The position numbers and the translations under genes are program-made. From Sphagnum magellanicum (lineage: Eukaryota; Streptophyta; Sphagnopsida; Sphagnales; Sphagnaceae), in the NCBI GenBank assembly GCA_021904315.1, contig CM038914.1, positions 23,175,065 to 23,239,064 on the forward strand: a DNA stretch of 64,000 nucleotides, written 5' to 3'. This document shows, one piece after another, positions 12,001 through 23,749 of this stretch. The notes under the pieces are model-generated. The model saw nothing but the letters and a program-made list of their open reading frames with translations. It was not told the origin of the DNA and did not search any database. Numbering within the stretch: position 1 is the first letter of the stretch; the number at the start of each line of letters is the position of its first letter.

Positions 12001-13442
12001 AGAATTCTCTGCAAAGACGGTAGGCAGTATGCACCCTTGTCCTTTTCAGTTTTCTATATCAACAAACAGTTTAATTTGATTCAATGTCAGGCTAGGGAGC
12101 TAATTGTGAGAGAGTATAACTTTTGTGTTGTAGTTGGCATTAGGGTATTTTTTGCACGAAAACTGCAGACATGGGGCCATGTGCTAAGTGTTGACTTTCA
12201 AGACTGGCAATACCAATCTTCACACCCTTGTTGACTATGTCATGAGCTTTGTTTACTTGTAATTGATTTGTAATGTGCTTTTTTTTCTGCAGTGGGTGGA
12301 AAGTGTCTGCAGTGCATGGAGATAAAACTCAGGCTGACCGCACTAAAGCAGTAAACTCCTTCAAAGATGGAACACGCCCTCTTTTGGTGATCTCTTGAAA
12401 CCATACCTATTGTTTGAGAATTTTTCTTATGAAATAGGCAGTGATGAATTTTCTCATTTTTCTATGTGGTTCTTGAAGAGTATTTTCCTATTTTGGCTCA
12501 TTATTTGATGGGTTTTTGGTTTTGTAGATTGCAACAGATGTTGCAGCAAGAGGGCTTGACATCCCTGATGTGGAATATGTCATAAACTACAGCTTTCCTT
12601 TGACCACAGAAGACTATGTACACCGAATAGGGCGAACAGGTAGAGCAGGGAGGAAGGGCATAGCTCATACATTCTTCACACAAACTGATCGAGTACGAAT
12701 GTATTCCTCACCTCATTGTGTTGTTCCTCACTTTTGTTTGACATATGTGCTACATTTGAGCAAGCACCTTGTTTATTTTGTTGCTGAGCAGGAATAGTTA
12801 CATATCTTGAAGAGGAATGGGTAGGATTTTGACAGGGAGAAATGGTCATGTGTTTTTATCAGTCTAAATTTCTGAGAAGATTGTCCTGCTTTAATGCAAT
12901 ATGCAGGCAAGGTCAGGAGAGCTTGTGAATGTTCTTAGAGAGGCAGGCCAGACAGTGCCAGAAGAGCTTCTGAAGTTTGGCACGCATGTCAAGAAGAAGG
13001 TTTGTATCAATGACCTTCCCAAACATCTCAAATGGTGATAGCTTCAATGTAGTTCACAAATGCGATTACAGTCTGCTTTGGTGTTACACCTAGGTCTCAT
13101 TCACAAGTGTCCTCTTCCCTGGTTCTCGGTAATCAAGAGGTTCAAAATCACAGAACCTTCACTTGGCAAGTCTGTTCAGGGCACCAATGTTTTTGGGTAA
13201 AGTGTCAGGGTTGGAGTAAGGTAATGTTGGCCCACCCTGTTATGTGATTTTATGTAAGCTACAAGTCTTTACAAATTGGTCACAGGAAATGTCTCTTGCC
13301 CTGCTATCTTTATTTTTGGGTCATCATCATCACATGTGGGGGTTTGCAGGAATCTAAGCTGTATGGTGCACACTTCAAAGAAATTGGTGTTGATTCTGCT
13401 AAGGCCACTAAGATCACCTTCGGCGACTCTGATGATGAGTAA
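9081..13442 (+). CDS. RH5: DEAD-box ATP-dependent RNA helicase, RH5 type
   Basis: Thirteen exons close in frame to 554 aa: 9081-9630, 9995-10113, 10373-10480, 10677-10757, 10912-10990, 11263-11351, 11486-11542, 11718-11785, 11951-12019, 12293-12386, 12528-12692, 12907-12999, 13350-13442. Residues 1-110 are lysine/glutamate-rich with nuclear/nucleolar-type basic runs. The core follows: Q motif [10 protein letters not shown], Walker A ATGSGKT (~184), [17 protein letters not shown] box VLDEADRML (287-295), SAT (320-322), [12 protein letters not shown] (~440) and [11 protein letters not shown] (470-480). The C-terminus [10 protein letters not shown] and DSDDE resembles Arabidopsis RH5 (STRS1), which has a similar length. 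The family unwinds RNA with ATP. A ribosome-assembly role is inferred from its Dbp3-like relationship and the teloboxes. Nothing appears broken. Confidence 0.94.
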
Positions 13443-14569
13443 TCCAGCTGTTCTTTTAACACTTCCTTTGAAGAAGCTGGGGTTAAATTCTTTGAGAAAA
13501 CATATCAACTCATTTATGCTGTGGGCCTTAGGGTGAAATCTTAGCAACCAATATCATTTTGGATCTGCTATACATTACCATGCTGGGTGGTGATAACTGG
13601 GAACAATCCCATGCTTGGTTGCCAACTGTAGAAGCTGAAAATCTGCAGGCTTGACTACAGACTATAGGTTGCAAATATATCTGAAGGTGTCACCAATTGC
13701 CTTGTGCTATGGCACATTATCTGAGACTTCCATTGATGAGTGATTGTATCTGTTTTGAAGCAGGTGGTCATAATTTTGCAAGCTCAAACACAGACTTTTT
13801 GCAGATATCTTCATGGGAAATTCTACATCTGCTGCATTATTCTCCTCATGAAAAGTTATATTAACATTCTTGGTTGCTTGTGAACCAAGGAAATTTTCAA
13901 AGGCTGTGCAAAGTATAACAGCTTTTCCCACCAATTGCAGGCAGTCTCCTATTATGGCCTGGTTCTTCTTGGTTTCTAGTTTTTACCTTACATTTGGCAT
14001 GTGTCATTACGCAATTTTCCTTGAGCAAGAAGAATGTCACTCCAGACTGTAAACTCCACAATCACACAAACATGATTTGTTGGTCAAATTCAAATTGGCT
14101 CTCAATTTCTTAGATCTATGGATGCAAAAGGTCTTCCCTTATATCATTGAAAATGGGGCAAAGTGGATCCAATTAACTTGTTGAGATCAGAGATTTTCTT
14201 CTGAAAGCTCAAACCCTGGCAAAAAACATGCAAGAGTCTGAAGAAAATGTGATTCATGCAAAAGCGCATTCTCTAGTTAGGCATGTACATGTGACATCAT
14301 CTCCATCTTCTCACTAGATTGGTCAACTTGGGGCACATCTTGTGACATAACAGCAGTGTAGAAAGAGAAATGAATAAAATCATGGCATGGAAATTTTACA
14401 ACTTCCGGGCACACAATCTGATGGTCACATTCTGTATCTTCTCTCAAAACAGTTGTCTCAAGTGTTTAATATGTCAAACTGTGGCATTCAACTAGGTGAG
14501 CTCCCTGTGATTGCATTGTTCTTCTGTCTTTAATCTAGTGTTGAAAAATGTGCATCAATTAGTGGCATG
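13443..14569. other. Convergent 3' intergenic region between RH5 and TIPIN
   Basis: About 1.1 kb separates the two facing stop codons and should hold both 3' UTRs. Open frames here are short and in no recognised family. No transposon ends were seen. Confidence 0.6.
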
Positions 14570-16053
14570 CTAACCTTGAGCTGAACTGGCAAGAGCACGA
14601 GCACGAGCTCGCTCAAGTGCTTTGAGCTTGTTAGCCTCCATGCGAGCACGTTGTTGTTGTTGAATCTCCTGCTCACTCTCTTTTGTTCCTTCTTCACCCA
14701 CTGTTAGTCTGAGCTTGGTAGACTCCACATGAACACACTGTTGTTCTTGAATCTCCTGCTGACTGTCTTCAATTCCTTCACCCACTATCAATTTGCGCTT
14801 GGTAGACTCAACATGGAGATCTTGAGGCTTTTCCTGTCTGTAAGAACTTTCTTCTGCAGCCTGCTAACAATCACCCAGATCCAAACAGTAAGTTCTTTGA
14901 TGCTACAGAAGCAAATATGTGGAATCAACACCAGGGTATATATAACATGGGGGCTATTGAAGGGCAATGGCTGAACCTGTTGGAGAAACTCATCCAAAAC
15001 ATCAAGTGGTGGATCAGCAGGCTCCTCTGGTCTATGAACACCATCCTCCCACCCTCCAAGTAAGTCCCCTGCATGTTCCAGCTGAATCTTCAGATGTGGC
15101 TGTAGAGGACCCTCTACAATTCAGATAATGCTCAAAGAGCTGGAAATTCTCTCTCTGTGAGCCTTGATTTAGTTTTATATCTGGCCTTTAGATTATCCTC
15201 TGCAAGTTTTACCTTAAGAGATATCAAATTTCACAGAATTGGGCATGTTCTTTGATGTAGTTGTCTCTCTTGGTGGATTGGTCAAGATATTCTCAAACTC
15301 ATTCCCTCACAATTTGCATAAGACATACAAGAAAGATTAAATCTCAAGCTTTTCTCAAAGTTGGAGAAATCAGCTCCTCGGGATTTGCTTACGATTCAAT
15401 CTTAACTCAGACCAAATATTGCAGCCAATACCAATTACAGCTTTTGTGCCCAAAGAACCTGCACACTGGTCCTAAAACTTCTTAGAACAGAAATGTGAGA
15501 AGAAGTACAACAGCCAACCTTGATCAGGCATTACATCATCATTGAAGTCCATAGAACCTCCTTGATCATTGGCACCATCCACTACTTCAAGTTCCTCGCC
15601 TCTTGATACTTGATCCCGGAGCTCCTTCATGCACATCTGTTGACACAATAAATGCCCCCCTTCCCCCCAGACAGCACTTATTAAACAAAATGGGGTTTAG
15701 GGTTTAGGGCCTGTTGCTGCATTTTCCATCAAGTACAATGGTATTTCTTACTTGAACCTTGAATTATGAGGAACCTAATACTACAGGTACAATACTGCTT
15801 GAAATACAACTGTAGAGGGGAAAAGAACATACACGAACTCGCTTGTTGGCACCCAATTTCTCCACTTTTGCAACAAATTGAGAGTAAGAGTAGTAGGGTA
15901 GCAATCGCGCATGCCAGCGCATATAGGCTTCCAACAAGCTCTTCAGATCCTCCACCTGAATGCACATCCAAATGCAAATCCTTCCTCACCATGCCTCAAT
16001 CTCGCAAGGTCCCTCATCACGCCACCTATCTACCGTGCTTCCTTCACATACAC

Positions 16054-16096
<43 letters not shown>

Positions 16097-16497
16097 ACCT
16101 GCACTCAATCCCTCTCAGGAAGAAGAAATATAATAAAAAAGGAACACTGTACCTCATGGCCTCGTCCTTTGATGGTGACCTGCTGCGGCAACTTCTCGAG
16201 CACATACCCTAGACCCTCGCGTGAAAGCAGAAGATCTGGTGTAAGCTTAGGCACCTTATGACGTTGCCGTGGCACTGCAGCTTTCCCGCCGGATGATCCT
16301 GCTGCAGTACTACTACCCCGCTGATCAGTTTCCCCTCTTCCATCTTGTGGCTTCAAGCTTGCTTCAAGGAGGTCAGCACTACTGCTCCCCGGTGCCTGCG
16401 AAGAGCGAGCTGCTGCAGGCACTGCGGTACAGTCTCTTGCCCAATGTCCTTTGCCCCTGCACTTGTAACACCCCGTCGGCTGTCCAACACCCGCCAT
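14570..16497 (-). CDS. TIPIN: TIPIN/Swi3-type replication fork protection protein with zinc knuckle
   Basis: Five exons on the minus strand close in frame to 338 aa: 16497-16153, 15955-15833, 15636-15519, 15113-14977, 14863-14570. Residues 10-23 form a CCHC zinc knuckle (CYKCRGKGHWARDC), as in the plant TIPIN homologue. The Swi3 core spans about 85-160 and includes PKLTPDLLLSREGLGYVL, then WHARLLPYYSYSQFVAKVEK and ANKRVR. Family knowledge: TIPIN/Csm3/Swi3 pairs with TIMELESS to stabilise stalled replication forks and support checkpoint signalling in the nucleus. The C-terminal third is glutamate/glutamine-rich and carries three copies of a 28-29-residue repeat. For exon 2, the donor giving CGT|GTATGT keeps frame with exon 3. 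Confidence 0.9.
14620..14815 (-). repeat. 84/87-bp coding repeat in TIPIN last exon
   Basis: The complement of VESTK-type codons recurs at 14798, 14714 and (diverged, MEANK) 14627, spacings 84 and 87 bp. The protein reads HVESTKRKLIVGEG, then HVESTKLRLTVGEEG, then MEANKLKALERAR, each followed by a QEIQ-type glutamine-rich linker. It is a three-copy in-frame duplication in the tail, probably a lengthened coiled coil. Confidence 0.82.
15693..15709. repeat. Short interstitial telomere-like repeat
   Basis: GGGTTTAGGGTTTAGGG lies inside TIPIN intron 2, about two and a half plant telomere units. It may be a chance relic, or a telobox in the opposite orientation. Confidence 0.6.
16059..16093. repeat. 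(GA)n microsatellite in TIPIN intron 1
   Basis: An uninterrupted GA run of about 16 units inside the first TIPIN intron. A CT run is also present in the presumed TIPIN 5' leader (about 16517-16541), and a further CT run lies at about 16748-16769. Confidence 0.9.
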
Positions 16498-16903
16498 CCA
16501 CCCCTCCTTGATCCTCTCTCTCTCTCTCTCTCTCTCTCGCGTTCCCTTTCCCTCCGCCGTCTCCCTTGCCTTACTGCTCTTGTAAGCTACTATAATTCCT
16601 CAAATTTTCTATGGCTTCCAGCGCGCTTCTTCGATCCTCAAAACTACTCTACTACGATGCTCCAATCCTCAAAGATTTGGAACAAATCCGTTGCAAGATT
16701 GCGAGGAAGAGGCGACGTCGCGAAGCTCTTCGCGCGCACTTCGAGTGCTCTCTCTCTCTCTCTCTCTCTGCAATGGCGGGAAGCAAAGCTTTGTCGTGTT
16801 CCCTAAGTGCTCAAAACATGTTCCCGAAGTTCACTTCCATGTTCTACAAGCTCCCTTTCGTGCACTGTAATCGGAGGCCTACTACAGTTACATTGTGAAT
16901 TCT
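16498..16903. other. TIPIN upstream region
   Basis: This should hold the TIPIN promoter and leader. It contains two CT runs and GCGC-rich stretches. A plus-strand open frame (16611-16898) starts MASSALLRSSKLLYYDAP and has a basic KIARKRRRR patch, but the rest is CT-repeat translation, so it is not called as a gene. Confidence 0.45.
16775..16782 (-). promoter_or_regulatory. E2F-like site upstream of TIPIN
   Basis: GGCGGGAA (TTCCCGCC on the TIPIN strand) matches the plant E2F consensus and lies about 280 bp before the TIPIN start codon. E2F/DP factors drive S-phase genes, and a replication-fork gene is a natural target. One short match can occur by chance. Confidence 0.4.
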
Positions 16904-17650
16904 GGACCGTCGGATAAATGGTAGCTACTCTATATTACCCAGATTATTCCATAATCGAACGGTCAAGTATCACCAATCGCAGACGATTTCTGGCCGACGA
17001 AAAATACCCCATTAATTCTGAACCGCTGGATGATAGCACGGTTTATCTCTTTTGTGTCGGAGTAAGTCCTATCATCCGACGGTCCAAAAATGACGATGTG
17101 GAAGATTTCAATTGTAGACCGTCGGATGATCAGTTTGCACCGTCGGATGTGTCTCTTCATCCTACGATCCAGATTGACGATCTGGCCCACAAAAATACCT
17201 CATCGATTCTGAGTCGTCAGATGATATATAGGGTTTTGTAGTGGGGCCAGAGCAGGTCCTAACATCTGACGGTCCAAAACTGACGATTGGGGGCGTTTCC
17301 GGCATTCATAACGCACTTTCAAAACTGGACCGTCAGATTGATTAGTCTGTGCTTTCTTGCCGGAGCGGCCCTTCATCTGACGGTCCACAGCTTGACAATC
17401 TTCTGACCTACGGTCATCGATGTTAAACCGCAGGTTTACTATCTTTGACCGGAATTAGAATCTTTTCCATCCAACGGTCTCAAACTGACGATCGGGAAGG
17501 TTTTCAGGGATGCAAATGCACTTTCAATTCTGGACCGTCAGATGATGGACAGCTATGGGTGTATCTCAAGTTTCCTAGCATCTGACGTTCTGGAACTGAC
17601 AATCACGGAGGGCTTACGTTGCACCTTCAATCTTGGACCGTCGGATGGGA
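16904..17650. repeat. Degenerate ~104-bp tandem array of paired inverted CCGTC motifs
   Basis: A forward motif like CTGGACCGTCRGATGAT recurs near 16904, 17020, 17116, 17209, 17326, (17426, worn), 17531 and 17635. The reverse motif, CATCYGACGGTCCAAAACTG followed by ACGATCGGG, recurs near 16955, 17072, 17160, 17263, 17373, 17469 and 17580. Both series average about 104 bp spacing, so there are seven to eight units, each holding one inverted pair. One extra forward copy lies near 17136. Units often start GCACTTTCAATTCTGG. No open frame runs through it. It lies directly left of the hAT-like element. Confidence 0.82.
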
Positions 17651-18293
17651 ATCGTTTTGAGCACGTGTGGGTTTCAAAGTATGGGGGGTCAGTAAGCCGT
17701 TTTAACCAGTGTTGGGCGGGTATCAGAAATACACTCAGGCATCACTCGGGTATCATTCGGGCATCTTAGTCTCATCCTTTCAGGGTATCACCATGAATGA
17801 TACCCTGACTGAAAATCGAAATATCGATTCTCACTTGTGTGAGAACCGGATGTGAGAACCAGTTTTGTAAAATAGAACCCAAAAAAATGAGAACCGGGTA
17901 AGGTTTGACCTCGTACCCGGGTCAAGGTCTCAAGGTTTAGCTACCATCCAAAATTAGTACAAGCAAAGCAATGAAAGAGAAGTTATGAGCATCAAACTTA
18001 ATTATGTTTCTATGCAAAATGGAATGACTTTGTATTTATTGGATCTTGGTGATCATTCATGAATCATGGGTTTGAACTTTGGAAATCTGGTGTTAAGTTA
18101 GCCTAATTTAATTAGGGTTCAAAAAAGAACACTTTCATCACCAAACTCGCATCAAAATTTGCCTATCCTGTTTAATTTGCCTTGGGAGATGGGAGATCCA
18201 AGGGAAGGTTAGTATTTGATGGAAGGTACTTATTAATGACTAGTGGGTAACCCGTGGCTATGCCACTCCAGCCTTATTGTCTACACAATCATG

Positions 18294-19922
18294 TTACAAC
18301 ACCTCTGTGTAAACAACATTGCGAGTGTACACACCAGCAGGTGCATCTTCATGAGCATCCTTCCACCCATCTGTAACCAACAATTTCACCCCCTCGGGGC
18401 ACCCAATGTGCGACATGGCCACATACAACTGGGCATGTGTAAATACAGGCTTGGGCAGAAAAATGCCGACCATCTTCAATGTCTGCCCTTGCGCCTTATT
18501 GATGGTCATGGCAAATGCAGGGCGCACAGGGAACTGGCGACGGCACAGAGTGAAAGGCATTCGTTCTGTGTTTGAAGGTGTGATGCTTAGCCGTGGAATG
18601 AACACTCGTTGGCCCTTTGTAGGACATGTTGCCACCTCTGCTTCAATGACATGCTGCATAAGTTGAATGACAATGAACCTGGTACCATTATCCAAGCCAC
18701 TGGTCATGTTGCGTAATAATATGATGGGACAACCCTCCTGCAAGTGCAATTCATGGGGTGGTACGCTCGAAAAACTGAGTGTGTTCAAGAATTCAGTGGG
18801 GTAAATGCCATATTGCTCCCCATGCATCACAGAATCTGCGCTGTAATACACGCGGTGCTATGCGAGCGAGCCATCGTGCTTTGTGAATGCATATTTGTCA
18901 TTGATGAGTTTATTGAGTGCATCCACATCTTCGTTCAAAGGCATAAGAATTGCACGCTCAATGATGTATGCAGATCTTGCAGCATACTCAACAATAGATG
19001 ACAGAGTGCCATACACTTCTTCAATCAAATCTGCCACAGTAGGGCCATTGCAGCACATGTCATGAGGAATAAGAATGGAGTCTTCACCAACAGAGGGATA
19101 CACGCGCTCTGCGCCTTCCCCCACACGTTGCAAGTAATCAGCAAATGCTTGCTACCGTGTGGCATCTGCCTGTGCATGCACCCAACCCTGAGCTAGCAAC
19201 CTCTGCACGCGCATGTTGGTGTGCAACTTGAATACACGCACATGTTGCCATATGTTGGAACGGTTCAAAGCTACAGCGACGACATCTCCCTTGGTGCCGC
19301 GGGGCACAACAAGCAAAATTTGCTGAAAATCGCCGCCAAACACCACAACCAAGCCGCCAAAGGGCAGGAACTTGAATGTTGGGTTAATGACAGCCAGGAT
19401 GTCTTGCAAAGACCTGTTGACAGCCTCAAAAACATGCATGTGCATCATGACAGCCTCATCCCACACAATGAACGCAGCCGCTTGTAAAAGTGCTGCTAGC
19501 TCAGAGTCCCTACTGATGTAGCATGTGGACGTGCTGTTGAGGCCTTGCACAGGGATCTTGAAACGTGAGTGTGCAGTGCGGCCTCCGTCCAGCAGCAATG
19601 CAGCAATGCCAAATGATGCCACAACAACATCGACCCAACCCTGTGCGCACACGGTGCTCAGCAAGCAACTGTAGAGAAAGGTTTTGCCAATGCTGCTAGG
19701 GCCATCGACAAAAAATGCACGGCGGTCGATAGCGGCCATGACATTGTCATAGATAGCCTGTTGCTCAGGGTTAAGTTGCAGCATGTGCTCATCTCGCATG
19801 GCTGCTTGCGTTGCCGCGTCATACTTGGCAATTTCTTCTACCACCACAGCACTCGCAGGCTGGGCCGCAAGCGTTGGCAAGCCAAATGCTGCTAAGCCCT
19901 GGCTGTTGTTGAGGTGTGCCAA
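18294..19922 (-). pseudogene. Helitron Pif1-like helicase domain (decayed)
   Basis: Two long minus frames carry the 5'-to-3' helicase of a Helitron RepHel: LNPEQQAIYDNVM, a Walker A written GPSSIGKTFLY (normally GPGGTGKT), Walker B IVWDEAVMM, GGDFQQ, then NNGTR-type (DNGTRFIVIQL), TINKAQGQTL and QLYVAMSHIGCPEGVKLLV. The last usually reads SR, so a conserved arginine has become histidine. A stop after ADATR (near 19153) and another break near 18855 separate the parts. Glycines in Walker A are replaced by serines. The enzyme is almost certainly inactive. Confidence 0.9.
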
Positions 19923-20099
19923 CTACAGCGCCAACTCCCGCAGCACCATGTCCTGGATGGCAGCATCGAGTTGCCGCGTTGGCTCGCCCTGCACGTTATA
20001 TGAACACACACACAACATAGTGAGCATTGAACGTCGAACAACATGCAAACCATGACCATGCAAAGCCGCAAGGCAAGCTGACATGCAGAGCCATACACA

Positions 20100-22742
20100 T
20101 GTAGAGCTAAGCACCAACTTGGTGAAGTCTTCTGCCATGTCGTCCTTGAAGCGCTCCCACAAAGCTAATGGGTTTGCAACAGCATTGAACACCAGCAAGG
20201 CAGTAAACAATGCCCTGAAGCATGAGGCACTGGCCATGCTTATAGCCTCCTCCATGCATTAGGCCCACTCAGCATCGTCCTGCAGCAAACCACGTTGCTG
20301 ACATGCTTCTTTGAAAGATGCGTGCTGCATGGGATGTTGCAAGTGCCTATTGGTGCACGCTAGGTCCTCAAAAGACGTAGCCCTAGGCACGTGATGTAGC
20401 AAAAGACGCAAGAAGTACCTCTCCCCCTCGGAGGGTTGCACAAAATACATGCGGCCGATAGGCAACAGACCTAGCATTCGTGTGCGAAGTGCCCATTGCT
20501 TTTCCTTCTTTTTCCATGTGGCAATGCGTGAAAAGTCATGGTAAAGTGTGTTGAGAGCCAAGCGTAATGGTGCAGATGGATTGAGATGCTCCCGTGCTGT
20601 TTTGTTAAATGCAAACCATGCAGTCAGAGTTGTGTGAGGGTTCTGGTTAAGTATGGTCGCAGCATTAGTGCCCTCTTGAAATAAGATGGTCTGACGCCCT
20701 TGCAAGTGCACAGCAAACCGAACGACATTGGGGTGCTCCTTATGCAGATCAAAGCCATACAGACGGTGACTGGCCTCAGAAGCCGACACATACTAGCCGT
20801 CTTGGTAGATCTTGATCTCATCCCGCATGAGTGGCTGAGCGGGCGCAGTGCCATTAGGTGCAGCAACGTCCACCGGGCCAACGTTCACCTATGCATGGTC
20901 GTGGCCCTTGTAGACGTACTTGTAAAGGTATTTGACAGCCACGACGAAGGTGCAAACCTCCACGTTGATGTGGCAATTGAAGAGTAGGGACAGGTGCGGG
21001 TTGTAGGGCACCACCCAACGGTTGTCAAAGGTAAACCCACCCCTGCAGCAGGAAGAGCAGCCAAACAACAGTTGTTATGTGAGCGGTGTCACAGGTCAAT
21101 AAACACAAGCATGGCAGCATAGTCGTGCATGTTATCAGTCCAAATGCATGGTCCTACTGCCAGCACACTTACCGCTCAAATGTGTGGCCATCATCCCGCC
21201 GGTGGTAAGTTGGGTAGGAGTCAGTGGTGTTGGTGGTGTGCTCTGTGAAGGCCTTAAGGTAGCCTTTTGAACAAACGCCGTCAGCCATGCAAGGGCAATA
21301 TTAGGCTTGCCATATTGGCGGACAATGGCCATGGAATCTTGGTACAACTGAGCCATGTGTTGGTGGCCACCAATGAATGAGGATGGCAATACAATGAGCC
21401 TGCCCAGGTTGTCGATGTTAACGTCGTTATTGGCAATTGCATCAGCCACACCACCATAAATTGCAGCACGCAAAAGGCCTTAGTTGTTGCGTATGTAAAA
21501 CAACCGTTGTGATTTCACTTTGCTATATTGGTCAACAACCCACTCTTGACACAAACGTTTGCCATACACAAAGAGGGCATGCGATGCCGGGTTCCTATCT
21601 TACATCCCGTGCAGTGATTTTTTTGCTTTGTGCAGGTTCTGCTAGCCCTGCATCTGCTACAACATGCTCAACATCACCTTCCTCCTTGTTGCCATCATCC
21701 TATGCAGATTATGTTGACTCTACATCTGCTACAACATGCCCAGCATCACCTTTCTCCTCACCGCTAATAGCTCGTCGATGATCAGGGGCAACAACAGCAT
21801 GGGGCATGCCTAGCTACCAGCCGAGCTCACCATGAGGATGGAACAACACAAAGTGGAGCGGATCGTAAGCAGGGTGCAGGTCACTAATCCTCCATAGCCC
21901 GCCGCCGCATGCACACATTCTGATGTCCCTGCCTGTAACTGGCTTGTCACCGTCACCTGTGCAAGAGCAACAACATTTATGTCAATGAATGAAGAACATT
22001 GCATCAAATGTACGATGGCAACAAACAAACAGCACAGTAGTACACATTGCTGAAGAACCTCACCTGGCAACAGCCCAGCCATTTCGGGGGCAGTAGGAGC
22101 ATTGTAGCATCGCTTGTCAACGTTGCCATTGACCCTGATGACAACTTCCCATTGAGGCAAGTCGTTTGCGGGCATGTCCATGATTTGTTTGAAACATTAC
22201 ACAAATGTGTTGTGATCATGCAACATCTGCTGTAGCCCTACCAAAGTTGGCTGATGCAAAGCAACGCCCATAGCACCCAAAGTTGCAAGGCGTGCTGTGA
22301 CTTGTGCATCCATGGAATCAATGATGTACAGCTGGTCGAATTGTGGCACATCATGCTCGGCGGGTTGCAAAGGCCCTAGCAAGTGATGCACAGCCCCTTT
22401 GATGGCAATCATGTTGATCCCTTGTTCCAAGGAATGGATGTGCAAGCCCGTTGAGGCCATCTGCAATGCAGAGTTGTATGCACGAATGTTCTGCTTGAAA
22501 TCCTTAGTGACAGGTGGCAAAGGCTGGTGCTCACTGGGCACACTGGTGAGCAAATCTCTGAGTGGCTGAGGTGCAGGTGCGAGGAAAACGTTGTTCAACC
22601 CAGACATCTTGCCACCGCCACAACACAAAGTGGTGCGCTTTTTCTCATGCTCAAAGCGGAGTGCATTGCAGTGTGTGCACCTATGTGACATGGCACCCAA
22701 TGAGTGTACCACCAACCCCTCCACCTCATCCGCAATGTGCAA
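20100..22742 (-). pseudogene. Helitron Rep-like region and N-terminal part (decayed)
   Basis: Upstream of the helicase, minus frames match the Helitron-like N-terminal plan: HRCTHCNALRFEHEK (zinc-finger-like, ~22680), QNIRAYNSALQMAS, RCYNAPTAPEMAGLLPGE (~22110), HPAYDPLHFVLFHPHGE (~21840), VLPSSFIGGHQHMAQLYQDS (~21360) and GKPNIALAWL. Then come YPTYHRRDDG (~21200), NRWVVPYNPHLSLLF (~21010), KYLYKYVYKGHDHA (~20910), YFLRLLLHHVPRATSFEDL (~20400) and GLLQDDAEWA. Several stops and frame changes interrupt it. The segment between GKPN and YPTYH, where the HUH histidines and catalytic tyrosines should lie, is far too short, so the Rep active site looks deleted. Confidence 0.85.
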
Positions 22743-22757
22743 GGCTTGCTTCCCAGA

Positions 22758-22990
22758 TTGCCGGGCGCGAACCCTTCGCCTGGCTGCTTGCCGTTGATTA
22801 GCAGGCTGGGCTGCCCTGGCAGCACGCCTGGCAGAAGCATCCCGTTCCCTGACTGCCTGTTGCTATTCAGCAGGTTAGGTTGCCCTAGCAGCACGCCTGG
22901 CAGAAGCATCCTGTTCCCTGGTTGTTTGCTGCTGTTCAACGGACTTAGCTGCCCTGGCAACGCGCCTAGTGGCAGCATTCATTTGCCTGG
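22758..22990 (-). repeat. 69-bp tandem repeat, Arg/Ala/Gln-rich
   Basis: CCTGGCAGAAGCATCC-type units start at 22827, 22896 and 22965, exactly 69 bp apart, with a diverged copy to the left. On the minus strand each unit gives 23 residues of the kind ASARRAARAA plus glutamine-rich spacer, likely a basic coiled or disordered N-terminal arm of the Helitron protein. Confidence 0.8.
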
Positions 22991-23117
22991 CTACATCAAT
23001 GCGAGGGGAGGAGGAAGAGGCACACCCATGAAAGTGGTGGTTTCATAGCCAACAATAGGAATGTTGATATGTGAGGCTTCGAACTTCACTTGCCAACAAC
23101 CAATTCTTTTTCTCTTT

Positions 23118-23414
23118 CCTGATTGATATGCTCTTTTTTGAGGTTGTCAATAGCTCAATCTTTATTTGTGTTGGGGATTCATTAATCTGATACTACATTG
23201 CCCCAATACTTTCTGACTGATATCCTTCATGTCCTGTATGTTTTTTGTGATAAACCAAGATAGGACATTTGATTGATACCCTTTGTTTCTTGTATGTTTT
23301 TGTGATCAAAATATGTTTCATTGATCTTGATAAACCAAGATAGCATACCTGATTGATATGCTCTTTTCTGAGGTTGTCAATAGCTCAATCTTTATTTGTG
23401 TTGGGGATTCATTA
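23118..23414. repeat. 67-bp direct repeat inside the Helitron
   Basis: CCTGATTGATATGCTCTTTT begins at 23118 and again at 23348. The match continues through TTGGGGATTCATTA with few differences. The stretch between holds related GATAAACCAAGATAG words. It is non-coding and separates the Rep part from the zinc-finger part. Confidence 0.75.
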
Positions 23415-23749
23415 TGGAGACTTGAAAAGATACAATTTTTCTTTAATTTCTTTTTTGTTAAAATTTTGACAGACTTTGATTCATTTTGTAGACCCAAAAA
23501 AAGACAATATTTTTCTGATGTCTTCTGTGTTTAAATTTTGAGAGTTTGATGTCATAAATGTCGTTTAATCCAAATCGATTGGGGACTTGTAGCAATTCAA
23601 AGAGAAAGTTTCTTGAAAAAACTGTCTGCTGAATTGAACAAACCTGTTGACAGACAAATCACTCGAATCAAGTATCCACGCAGAACAACTCTGCCAGATC
23701 TGCCGAAACCCCAACACGCAAAATAAGAAACTCATCCACAAGCAACAGC

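Noticed and set aside
16611-16898. Plus-strand frame MASSALLRSSKLL... divergent from TIPIN
   Set aside because: Half of it is CT-repeat translation, it overlaps the presumed TIPIN promoter and it matches no family.
22758-22990. A CRISPR-like array
   Set aside because: Regular 69-bp units are contiguous coding repeats without spacers in a plant transposon.
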